Below, piece after piece: positions 1 through 6,823 of a DNA stretch of 12,007 bases. Both the position numbers and the translations under genes were made by a program. Each line of letters starts with the position of its first letter. The stretch's first letter is position 1. Source of the stretch: Candidatus Bathyarchaeota archaeon (lineage in GTDB: Archaea; Thermoproteota; Bathyarchaeia; 40CM-2-53-6); the NCBI GenBank assembly GCA_005882905.1, contig VBBG01000083.1, positions 1 to 12,007 on the forward strand. Direction: 5' to 3'. The notes under the pieces are model-generated. The model did no database searches. It was not told the origin of the DNA and saw nothing but the letters and a program-made list of their open reading frames with translations.

Positions 1-854
1 GTTATGATCATGATTATGAGAGGAATCCCCTTTTGGTATATGCCAACCGAAGAGCCGAATAGGTTCGCACCCGTCGTAGTGATCAGGATTTCGCCAGCGC
101 CAATTATCACTCCCCCTAGTGCGGCGCCGTAAATGCTTGCTAATCCTCCCAGCACACTGGAGGCGAAGATTTCGACGATGAGCTTCGAGCCGACATCTAT
201 TCCGCCTGGCAGCCAGAGGGTATAATATGCGCCCGACATCGCGGCGAATCCTCCTGCCAGTGACCAGGCGAAAATGTACACGTTTTCGACATTGATTCCA
301 AGAACCCTAGCGAGGCTCGGATTCTCTACGGAGGCACGCATGGCAATACCGAACTTGGTTTTCGTCAAGAGCCCAAATAGTGCCAACGTGATTGTGCATA
401 AAGAAATCGGGGCAGTGAAAACTATGCCTTGTATCCCAAACAGAGAATAATCACCGGGGAGCTGGACGAACTTGGGAGCGTCGATTATGCGATACCTTGC
501 GTACAGGTAGTCTGAAAATATTCCGAAGATTCCTACAAAAGCGATGTCTATTGCGAGTGTGGCGATCATCAGCGCGACCAACGACGATCCCCTCCTAGCT
601 AGCGTTCGAAGAATCCCAAGGTACATTGCTGCTGAGCCAAGTGAGCCTACAATGAACGCTATTGGCACGGAGCTATATGGACTGAACCCTTGCAGTCGGA
701 AGAGCGAGAACGCGGTGTACATTCCGACCGTGACGAACGAACCATAAGCAAAGTTCGGAACCTTCGTGGTTATGTACGTAAGAGTCAGTCCTATCGCCAT
801 CAAACCAAAAAGAGACGCGTAGACGATTGAGGCCGTTATGATGGGGTCACGCAA
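1..854 (-). CDS. livH: LivH-like branched-chain amino acid ABC transporter permease (3' end cut by window edge)
   Basis: Inner permease subunit of a Liv/HAAT-type ABC importer, which would form the membrane channel together with a second permease (LivM, not in this window). Reading leftward from 854 gives 284 uninterrupted residues and runs off base 1. The family is about 290 residues, so probably only a short tail is missing. The protein is very hydrophobic, with about eight likely membrane spans. Recognisable LivH landmarks are the N-terminal segment ending GLMAIGLTLTYI, the cytoplasmic loop with AMRASVENPSLARVLGIN, and the late signature EIFASSVLGGLASIYGAALG. The start is a TTG at 854-852, giving MRDPIITASIVY. 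An in-frame TAA lies five codons upstream, and the first internal ATG would cut into the first membrane span. It diverges from the binding-protein gene, so it belongs to a separate transcript. The substrate is inferred from the family; it could be amino acids, amides or urea. Confidence 0.88.
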   Translation of the reverse strand, partial: MRDPIITASIVYASLFGLMAIGLTLTYITTKVPNFAYGSFVTVGMYTAFSLFRLQGFSPYSSVPIAFIVGSLGSAAMYLGILRTLARRGSSLVALMIATLAIDIAFVGIFGIFSDYLYARYRIIDAPKFVQLPGDYSLFGIQGIVFTAPISLCTITLALFGLLTKTKFGIAMRASVENPSLARVLGINVENVYIFAWSLAGGFAAMSGAYYTLWLPGGIDVGSKLIVEIFASSVLGGLASIYGAALGGVIIGAGEILITTTGANLFGSSVGIYQKGIPLIIMII

Positions 855-868
855 ATATAGCTTATATT
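853..868. promoter_or_regulatory. AT-rich divergent spacer between livH and the binding-protein gene
   Basis: Only 14 bp separate the TTG of livH from the ATG of the binding-protein gene. The spacer is almost entirely A/T (AAATATAGCTTATATT) and reads as TATA-like on both strands. An archaeal TATA box normally sits about 25 bp before the transcription start. A box here would start transcripts inside either coding region, so either the real start codons lie further in or the working TATA elements lie inside the opposite gene. The location is seen directly; the promoter role is inference. Confidence 0.35.
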
Positions 869-2227
869 ATGGAGCGAGAACCTCAATTCGAATTGCAAAC
901 TCAACCACAGCAACAATCTGGACCATCAAAGAGAACTGTTTCACTGGCAATCGCAATCATCTTGCTCATCGTGGGAATCGGAGCAGGTACGGCAATAGGC
1001 TACTTCGGAGTATCACGCCTTACAGGTAACTCAGCGCTCTGCACGTCGGGACAGACTTTAACCATCGGAGAACTACTAGACCTCTCTCAAGATCTTTCAA
1101 GCCAAGGAAAGAGGGCGCAGGCTTCATCCAAGCTAGCGATACAAGACATCAACTCATTTCTTTCCGGCACGGGATGCAGCCTTCGCTTCACGAACGCCGT
1201 CAGCGACTATGCGCTAAATAACGATCAGGCCCAAACAGCTCTATCGAACTTCGCAGCTTCCGGAGTCCAAGTCGTAGTCGGTCCGTTGAACAGCGGGACG
1301 GCCCAGTTCATTCTCGGATATGCGAACTCGCACAAAATTGTGCTAATCAGCCCATCGTCCACTGCACCCCAGCTTGCTATTCCTAACGACTATCTGTTTC
1401 GGACTGTGCCGAACGACGCCAATCAAGGCCACGCGGACGCACGGATGATGCTCGACAGAGGCGCGCAGGCACTAATCATCGTAGCCCGCCAAGACACCTA
1501 CGGGACGGGGCTGGCTAACGCAACGTCCAGCTTCTTCACCTACCTCGGAGGGTCGAGCGTGAAGGTTATCGACACCATCTTCTATCCAACAGACACTACG
1601 GACTTCTCAACATACCTGAGCACACTGAATACCGACTTCAACAATAATGTAGGTACGTATGGAGCCGGTCACATAGCAATAGACGTCATTGCTTTCGAAG
1701 AGTTCGGATCCTTCATACTCAAGGCTCAGAGCAGCTATAATACAGCCTTCCCATGGTCAACGCTACCGTGGTTTGGGACTGACGGAGAGGCCCAAGACTC
1801 TGTCATAGTCAACGCGACCTACGGCGGGGCTGTTTCTCAGGTGAAATTGCCCTCCACATTATATGCCCAATCCGACAACAGCAAGACCCTTGCGCTGATC
1901 GACGCTTTCAAGGCAGCAAACCCAAGCCTGATCTGTGATTCCTACTGTCTCGGTGCATACGACGACATGTGGCTTGCCGCGCTCGCTACACTCCAAGCTG
2001 GAGTCAACGATGGAGCCAAGATACAAGCCGCCATGCTAACGGTAGCTCAGAACTACTTCGGCGTGCAAGGCTGGGTTGGAATGCAGGCCAGTGGAGACCT
2101 GATACCTTCATCATATCAGATCTGGAAAGTTGTCAGCTCGAACTGGGTCTTCGCTGGAACATGGACCCCCGCTCTTCCTACAGCCGCTCAAAACACCGAC
2201 ACCCTTAGCTGGACGAGCCCACCATAG
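869..2227 (+). CDS. Membrane-anchored periplasmic-binding-fold substrate-binding protein of a Liv-type ABC transporter
   Basis: This is the extracellular receptor of the ABC importer. It captures the ligand outside the membrane and delivers it to the permeases. The 452-residue protein begins with a polar, Gln-rich stretch of about 20 residues ending in KR, then one hydrophobic span at about 24-46 that serves as signal anchor. No lipobox cysteine directly follows it. The rest matches the type-1 binding-protein fold (LivJ/Peripla_BP_6). It has the early GELLDLSQDLSSQGK segment, the VQVVVGPLNSGTAQFI subdomain, SPSSTAPQL in the ligand cleft region, and a conserved-looking Y-D-D-M-W-L-A-A-L helix near residue 365. 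Cysteines at 58, 103, 356 and 360 could form extracellular disulfides. The frame is open throughout, unlike the downstream ATPase genes. The ATG at 869 has no room for a Shine-Dalgarno site, suggesting leaderless translation. The ligand is unknown; amino acids are the family default. Confidence 0.87.
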   Translation: MEREPQFELQTQPQQQSGPSKRTVSLAIAIILLIVGIGAGTAIGYFGVSRLTGNSALCTSGQTLTIGELLDLSQDLSSQGKRAQASSKLAIQDINSFLSGTGCSLRFTNAVSDYALNNDQAQTALSNFAASGVQVVVGPLNSGTAQFILGYANSHKIVLISPSSTAPQLAIPNDYLFRTVPNDANQGHADARMMLDRGAQALIIVARQDTYGTGLANATSSFFTYLGGSSVKVIDTIFYPTDTTDFSTYLSTLNTDFNNNVGTYGAGHIAIDVIAFEEFGSFILKAQSSYNTAFPWSTLPWFGTDGEAQDSVIVNATYGGAVSQVKLPSTLYAQSDNSKTLALIDAFKAANPSLICDSYCLGAYDDMWLAALATLQAGVNDGAKIQAAMLTVAQNYFGVQGWVGMQASGDLIPSSYQIWKVVSSNWVFAGTWTPALPTAAQNTDTLSWTSPP

Positions 2228-2248
2228 ACTACAAGAATAACCCCCCAT

Positions 2249-2260
2249 TATTTCTTTTTT
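2249..2260 (+). terminator. T-rich tract after the binding-protein gene
   Basis: A pyrimidine/T-rich run (TTATTTCTTTTTTC) follows the TAG of the binding-protein gene and precedes livG by a few bases. Archaeal transcription can end at such U-rich tracts without a hairpin. Here it could give partial termination, producing more binding protein than ATPase. No stem precedes it. The role is inferred. Confidence 0.3.
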
Positions 2261-2267
2261 CATAGTA

Positions 2268-3187
2268 ATGCGCATGGCCGCCGACATTCTGACAGTCGAA
2301 AACGTGACAAAGTCATTCGGCAATCTCCGAGCTCTAGACGGTGTCTCCCTCGGCGTGAGGGATAGGAAAGTTAGCATTCTAATTGGACCAAACGGCTCAG
2401 GCAAGACTACTCTCATCAACGTAGTCAGCGCGGTCTACAAGCCTGAATCTGGAAGAGTAATTTAATCGTGAGGACATTCCAGATTCCCGCGCTCTTCTGG
2501 AAACTCACAGTGCTCGAAAATCTGCTGGTAGCAGAAAAGAACAATCCGGGAGAGAGTCTCTTCAGATCTATCAGAATTAATGGATTCAGATCTCGGAGGG
2601 ACTTGGCAGCGCCTTGGATTGACACTCGCGCTGGACGGCGCGTAATCCATGCACTATTTTCGCTCAAGAACCTAGTCCAGCATAGGAGAGTTATGCGAAA
2701 GTTGTTTCGAGAGAGAGCGCTGGTATCGTTCTTGAACTCGCTTCTCACACTGAGCCTTAGTCCGTGGAAGAGATTCTTCACTCTCGAATGGCGGGAAGCT
2801 GAAACGCACGCAACAGAAAAGGCATCAAGGATCCTCGGATTGCTGGGATTGTCAAGTATGTGGAATCAGCCAGCATATCTCTTAAGCGGGGGCCAGATGA
2901 AACTTGTGGAGATCGGAAGAGCGTTGATGTCCGGGGCGAAACTTCTCCTCCTAGATGAGCCTGTGTCCGGCGTGAATCCAACATTGGCTCACGAAATATT
3001 TTCTAGAATCCTAAAGCTCAGAGACGAGCTAGGCCTGACATTCTTCATCGTCGAGCACAGGCTCGATGTGGCGCTGAAATACGTCGATGACATGTTTGTT
3101 ATGGCATTGGGAAGGCTTATCGCGTCAGGCCTACCTGATGAAGTAATGAACAACAAGAAGGTTATTGAAGCCTACTTGGGCGGCTAG
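2268..3187 (+). pseudogene. livG: livG-like branched-chain amino acid ABC transporter ATPase, broken by internal deletion and frameshift
   Basis: This was one of the two nucleotide-binding subunits that power the Liv importer. The first reading frame (2268-2465) encodes 65 residues with the A-loop region (TKSFGNLRALDGVSL), Walker A (GPNGSGKTT) and SGRVI, then hits TAA. Homology resumes two bases later in another frame. From GTG 2468 it reads RTFQIPALFWKLTVLENLLV, then the signature LLSGGQMK, Walker B LLLLDEPVSG, the H-loop VEH, and the usual ending VIEAYLGG. In intact LivG about 20 residues (the D-G-x-D-I-x-x-L-P region) separate GRV from RTFQ. Those codons are absent, so the lesion is a deletion of roughly 55-58 bp with loss of frame. 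A second oddity is about 55-60 extra basic residues between the RTFQ segment and the signature. The first start could be ATG 2268 or 2274. An assembly error or reinitiation at GTG 2468 are alternatives to true decay. Confidence 0.82.
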
Positions 3188-3188
3188 C

Positions 3189-3902
3189 TTGCTCAAGGTG
3201 GACGATGTTTCAGCTGGCTACGGGAAACTCCAGATACTTAACGAGGTCTCCCTTGAAGCGACACCCAATCAAATTACAGTAATCGTTGGACCGAACGGCT
3301 CTGGCAAAAGCACCCTTCTCAAGACCATCGCCGGCTTGACGAACATTTACCGAGGCAAGGTCACTCTCAATGAGAAAATCATATCGAATCTACAATCGCA
3401 CGAAATAGCGCGCCTTGGTATTGCATACCTTCCCCAAACCGAAAGCACATTCACCCAGCTGTCTGTAGGTGAGAACTTGAAGATGGCCGGATATACAATA
3501 AGACCCGAGGATTTCGAGGATCGAAAGAAGAAAGCGTTCGATCTATTTCCCAAGCTCTCTTCATACATGAAAACAAGGGTATCGCATCTCAGTGGTGGAG
3601 AGAGACAGATGGTCGCTATGAGTATGGCACTCTTGAGGAATCCAAACGTCATCATGTTCGACGAGCCCACTGCAAACATGGCACCGGTTATTGCCAAACA
3701 AGTGCTGGAGACAATATCCTACCTCATGGAACGACAAAGACGCTGCTTGAGCACAAGGAGCTTGGAAGACTCTACCTGGGTCTTACCAGCTTCTCAGACC
3801 GCTAACTCCCGTTTGGATGCGGAAACATGGTTAGACTCCTCCAAAATACATTCAGGCCTTGTCCTTCTTCTAGTCGTCTTCCAGATTTGCAAGTTGAAGT
3901 AG
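3189..3902 (+). pseudogene. livF: livF-like branched-chain amino acid ABC transporter ATPase, 3' part deleted and frameshifted
   Basis: This was the second Liv ATPase. From TTG 3189, one base after the livG stop, the protein begins LLKVDDVSAGYGKLQIL. It carries Walker A (GPNGSGKST), the LivF-type Q-loop region (GIAYLPQTESTFTQLSVGEN), the signature SHLSGGERQMVAMSMAL and Walker B VIMFDEPTANMAP. Family resemblance stops at about 3725 (TISYL). The frame then continues to 3902 with a composition unlike any ATPase. The expected H-loop segment (about 40 residues including V-E-Q/H) is missing, and the family's C-terminal tail appears in another frame at 3728-3805. The simplest reading is a deletion of roughly 115-120 bp that also shifted frame. 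An upstream in-frame TTG at 3165 would add eight residues overlapping livG and is less likely. The product would lack the switch region needed for ATP hydrolysis. An assembly error is possible. Confidence 0.82.
3728..3805 (+). pseudogene. livF: Out-of-frame remnant of the LivF C-terminus
   Basis: Reading from GGA at 3728 to TAA at 3803-3805 gives GTTKTLLEHKELGRLYLGL followed by TSFSDR and stop. The L-L-x-x-x-x-L-x-x-x-Y-L-G-L pattern is the normal ending of LivF proteins. It lies two bases out of phase with the frame that carries Walker A and Walker B. This shows where the original gene ended and marks the right edge of the deletion at about 3725-3730. The roughly 120 bp from 3806 to the RIO1 start show no recognisable gene. 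Confidence 0.72.
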
Positions 3903-3927
3903 GCCCTCTTGGATCCGTCGGACTAAT

Positions 3928-4704
3928 TTGAGCGACAAGCCCGAAGAGAAGCTTCGACGGCGAGAAGAGAGGTACGATCGAGAGCGTCGGGTACGTATCA
4001 AGGTTGGCGAAGACTTGGAGACTATGGAAGGAGTCTTCGACGGCAGAACTTTGATGACTGTCATGCATATGCTGAACACGGGAAGACTCAGCGAACTTCA
4101 AGGGGCAATGAAATCTGGAAAAGAGAGCCGGATTTATCACGGGATCGATCCGAAAGGCAACGAGCTGGCAGTAAAGATCTACCTAACCAGCTCGTCTATA
4201 TTCAGGCAGGGGCGTCTCAAGTACATCCGCGGTGATCCCAGATTCAAGGATATACCGCACGACACGCGGTCGCTTATAGATCAGTGGGCTCTCAAAGAGT
4301 TCAAGAACCTGCAACTGGCAAAAGAGGCCGGACTTGCCGTTCCCACGCCAATCTACGTGGAGAAGAACGTGCTAGTGATGGAGTTCATAGGCAAGAACGG
4401 GGTGCCAGCACCCCATCTTCGCGAAGTGCCTCTCCAGGCTGCATCTTCATGGTACGACAAGATCGTGGAAATGCTGAAGGACCTTTACGATAAGGCCAAG
4501 CTGGTACATGGGGACCTTAGCGAGTACAATATCCTAGTTCCAGACGGGTATCCGATGCTGATTGACTTCGCCCAGGCTGTGACTATCGAGCACCCCGAGG
4601 CCCGGGAGTTTTTGAAGAGGGATATAGAAAACTTGAACAATTACTTCAAGGGCCTAAACGTGAGAACTAGATCTTTCGAACGGATGTTCAAGGTGGAAGA
4701 ATGA
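3928..4704 (+). CDS. rio1: RIO1-family atypical serine/threonine protein kinase
   Basis: RIO1 is a cytoplasmic kinase/ATPase that acts late in small ribosomal subunit (pre-40S-like) maturation in archaea and eukaryotes. The 258-residue protein has a basic, charged N-terminus, then the ATP-binding loop SGKESRIYHG at 63-72 in place of the usual glycine loop and the catalytic lysine in AVKIY (K83). It also has the RIO1-diagnostic stretch SSSIFRQGRLKYIRGDPRF, the hinge VLVMEFIG, the catalytic loop HGDLSEYN (D196, N201) and the metal-binding segment LIDFAQAV (D213), which replaces DFG. The C-terminus has the typical FLKRDIENLNNYF. Length is normal for the archaeal family. The start is TTG 3928, giving SDKPEEKL; the N-terminal extension is of the usual size. 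It heads the RIO1-KH-topoisomerase VI operon and overlaps the next gene by an ATGA, implying coupled translation. Confidence 0.96.
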   Translation: MSDKPEEKLRRREERYDRERRVRIKVGEDLETMEGVFDGRTLMTVMHMLNTGRLSELQGAMKSGKESRIYHGIDPKGNELAVKIYLTSSSIFRQGRLKYIRGDPRFKDIPHDTRSLIDQWALKEFKNLQLAKEAGLAVPTPIYVEKNVLVMEFIGKNGVPAPHLREVPLQAASSWYDKIVEMLKDLYDKAKLVHGDLSEYNILVPDGYPMLIDFAQAVTIEHPEAREFLKRDIENLNNYFKGLNVRTRSFERMFKVEE

Positions 4705-5231
4705 TCCATGAGACCCGAGTCAATGCAATGATTCCGCGCGAAAGAGTAGGAGTACTTATTGGTCCGAAGGGTTCAGTCAAATCGACCATTGAGCAGAAAT
4801 TGTTTGTTGACCTCGAAATAGACAGCGATACGGGATCCGTGTACATCGGCGTGAAACCCGATTCACCGGATCCATCTAGTGCGCTTAGAGCCAAGGATCT
4901 CGTCCTGGCAATCGGGCGTGGGTTTTCTCCCTCACGCGCTTTCTCATTGTTCAATGACGACTATTCATTCGACATTGTTGACCTTCACGACTATTTTGGC
5001 AAGAACGAGGCTGAGATTCGAAGGGTGGATGGGCGAATCATTGGCCGTGAGGGTAGGGCGCGGCGGAATCTGGAAGAGTTGACGGGCACGCTAATCTCGG
5101 TCAGCGGACACACTGTCTCGGTCATCGGGACTTTCGAGTCTGTCTCGATTGCGAAGGATGCTTTGGAAAAGTTGATCGAGGGTCGACAGCATGGGACCGT
5201 TTATAAGTTCCTGAGAATCAGCACGGATTAG
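4701..5231 (+). CDS. Archaeal KH-domain RNA-binding protein, Dim2/Pno1-like
   Basis: This is an RNA-binding protein of 176 residues with two KH modules. It is related to the Dim2/Pno1/Krr1 factors that bind the 3' end of small-subunit rRNA during maturation. KH1 begins VNAMIPRERVGVLIGPKG with its GxxG loop at 21-24. KH2 begins VDGRIIGREGRARRNLEELTG with GxxG at 115-118. The C-terminal KFLRI segment is typical of the family. The ATG at 4701 overlaps the RIO1 stop as ATGA, with GGTGG upstream as a plausible Shine-Dalgarno site. In archaea this gene commonly sits beside RIO1, and in eukaryotes both partners act on the same pre-40S particle. The neighbourhood therefore supports a shared role in 30S assembly. 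The function is assigned by family; nothing here shows the precise RNA target. Confidence 0.93.
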   Translation: MIHETRVNAMIPRERVGVLIGPKGSVKSTIEQKLFVDLEIDSDTGSVYIGVKPDSPDPSSALRAKDLVLAIGRGFSPSRAFSLFNDDYSFDIVDLHDYFGKNEAEIRRVDGRIIGREGRARRNLEELTGTLISVSGHTVSVIGTFESVSIAKDALEKLIEGRQHGTVYKFLRISTD

Positions 5232-5236
5232 AGACG

Positions 5237-6823
5237 ATGACCGTTGCTGAAGTCTTCCAGGAGATTAGCGCGGCTGACTTCTTCTACCGCAACCGGGACA
5301 TCGCAGGGTTCACAAGCCCTTCACGGTCCATCTACTCCACGATAAGAGAACTCGTCGAGAACTCCCTAGATGCATGCGAGACGGGAGGAATCCCACCCGA
5401 CATTTACGTCCGGCTCTCGCACGAATCAGGACCCCTAGACGGTCCAGGGACCTACGTTCTGAGGATAGAGGACAATGGGATAGGGGTCCCTGGCGATATC
5501 ATACCCTCCGCCTTCGGCCAGGTTCTCTACGGTTCCAAGTACAAGCTCCGCCAGACACGCGGGACCTTCGGGCTCGGGGGAAAAATGGCGCTGCTGTATG
5601 GGCAGATAACTACCCACGGAGAGGCTCAGATCAGCTCCAGCACGAATCCTAAGCAGAGAATAACCGATATCGGTCTGATGACGGACATCCAGCACAACAA
5701 GCCGATTGTCCTGAAGAAGAAGACCAGAACCAATAGTTCTCACTGGAAGGGGACGGTCATCGAGTTCAAGACAGAGGCCGACTATTCCAGAGCAATGCCG
5801 AGGATACTAGAATACTTCAAGCAGACAGCCATCATCGTCCCTTACGCTAACCTCACCTTTGTCGATCCTCGCGGGCGATTGTACCACTTCACGAGAGGGA
5901 CCACCGTGGTGCCGCCTGCGCCCACCGAGACTTTGCCACACCCTCATGGAGTTGATGTCGAGACCATTCAACGGATGCTGAGGCTCACGAATGCAAAGAC
6001 TCTGCAGGAGTTCTTGCGCAAGAATTTCCAGAGAATCGGCGAGACTACGGCACGCAAGTTTCTCCTGTACGCGAAGCTCGGGTCCAAGAAGAGCCCCAGC
6101 AAACTGACATCGGCAGATATTGTGACGTTGGCCAGCGCGATGAAGAACTATGAAGATTTTGTCTCTCCTGATCCAACAAGCCTCTCTCCTCTGGGTGCGG
6201 AACTACTCGCCACCGGGATCAAGAAGGAGCTGGGAATAAGTGACGAGGATGTCCAGAATGGATCTGCATTCGTTGCAACTCTTCAGCGAAAGCCTGCTAC
6301 ATACTCGGGTTTCCCGTTCATCATCGAGGTCGGAATCGCTAGTGGGAAGCAGATTGAGACGCAGGGAAAAATACTGCTGTTCCGATTTGCGAACAAGATT
6401 CCCCTACTCTTCGACGAGGCTAGTGATGTTTCATGGAAGGTGGTCGACCAGATTGACTGGCGCGGTTACAGGGTTATTCCAGGCGAGACGCCTCTGGCCG
6501 TTTTCGTCCATGTTTGTAGCACGAAGATTCCGTACAAGACTGTTGGGAAGGAGTTCATCGCGGACCGTCCCGAGGTCGAGCACGAAATTCTCAACGCGAT
6601 CAGGGAGGCTTCAAGGAACCTCAGAATCTATCTGTCGCGAAGGGAGCATCTTGCCCAGGAGAAGAAGCGGGTCGATGTTTTCGAGAAGTATCTTCCGAAA
6701 GTGGCCCAGTTCTCGACGAAGCTGTCGAAGGCTAAGAAGGAGCCCGACATCAAGCCACTGCTCAAGGGTCTGATAAAATATGGCGCCGAAGAAAACGAAG
6801 AAGGCAAGGAAGGGTCCGAGTAA
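5237..6823 (+). CDS. top6B: DNA topoisomerase VI subunit B (ATPase)
   Basis: This is the ATP-operated gate of the type IIB topoisomerase, which passes one DNA duplex through a double-strand break to relax supercoils and decatenate chromosomes as an A2B2 enzyme. The 528-residue protein has the GHKL fold: the N-box RELVENSLDA with E38 and N42, the G1 box EDNGIGV with D79, and the G2 lid GTFGLGGKMALLYG at 109-122. An H2TH-type middle region around 240-300 (TLQEFLRKNFQRIGETTARK) follows. The transducer domain carries the switch lysine in KTVGKEF (K438, equivalent to the family's catalytic lysine). The C-terminal helix and a Glu-rich tail link to subunit A. Length is normal. The ATG at 5237 lies five bases after the KH gene stop. 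The tail overlaps the start of subunit A by 44 bp, so stoichiometric coupled expression is likely. Confidence 0.97.
   Translation: MTVAEVFQEISAADFFYRNRDIAGFTSPSRSIYSTIRELVENSLDACETGGIPPDIYVRLSHESGPLDGPGTYVLRIEDNGIGVPGDIIPSAFGQVLYGSKYKLRQTRGTFGLGGKMALLYGQITTHGEAQISSSTNPKQRITDIGLMTDIQHNKPIVLKKKTRTNSSHWKGTVIEFKTEADYSRAMPRILEYFKQTAIIVPYANLTFVDPRGRLYHFTRGTTVVPPAPTETLPHPHGVDVETIQRMLRLTNAKTLQEFLRKNFQRIGETTARKFLLYAKLGSKKSPSKLTSADIVTLASAMKNYEDFVSPDPTSLSPLGAELLATGIKKELGISDEDVQNGSAFVATLQRKPATYSGFPFIIEVGIASGKQIETQGKILLFRFANKIPLLFDEASDVSWKVVDQIDWRGYRVIPGETPLAVFVHVCSTKIPYKTVGKEFIADRPEVEHEILNAIREASRNLRIYLSRREHLAQEKKRVDVFEKYLPKVAQFSTKLSKAKKEPDIKPLLKGLIKYGAEENEEGKEGSE

Noticed and set aside
838..1029. A 63-residue plus-strand frame beginning at ATG 838.
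   Set aside because: It runs out of frame through the signal anchor of the binding protein and has no motif; the 452-residue frame explains the same bases.
2111..2781. Leftward open frames across the livG region (about 60-118 residues).
   Set aside because: They are antisense to recognisable ATP-binding-cassette motifs on the plus strand and show no family resemblance of their own.
2468..3187. Treating the second half of livG as a separate intact gene starting at GTG 2468.
   Set aside because: It starts in the middle of the ABC domain without Walker A, and the missing N-terminus lies immediately upstream in another frame, so one broken gene is the simpler reading.
3806..3927. Possible small gene such as eIF1A or a tRNA before RIO1.
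   Set aside because: Neither strand gives a recognisable protein or a cloverleaf; only a short non-coding spacer or decayed sequence is visible.
6240..6773. A 177-residue plus-strand frame inside top6B, rich in Ser and Arg.
   Set aside because: This composition is typical of a shifted frame over a well-conserved gene; the top6B frame covers the whole stretch with transducer-domain motifs.
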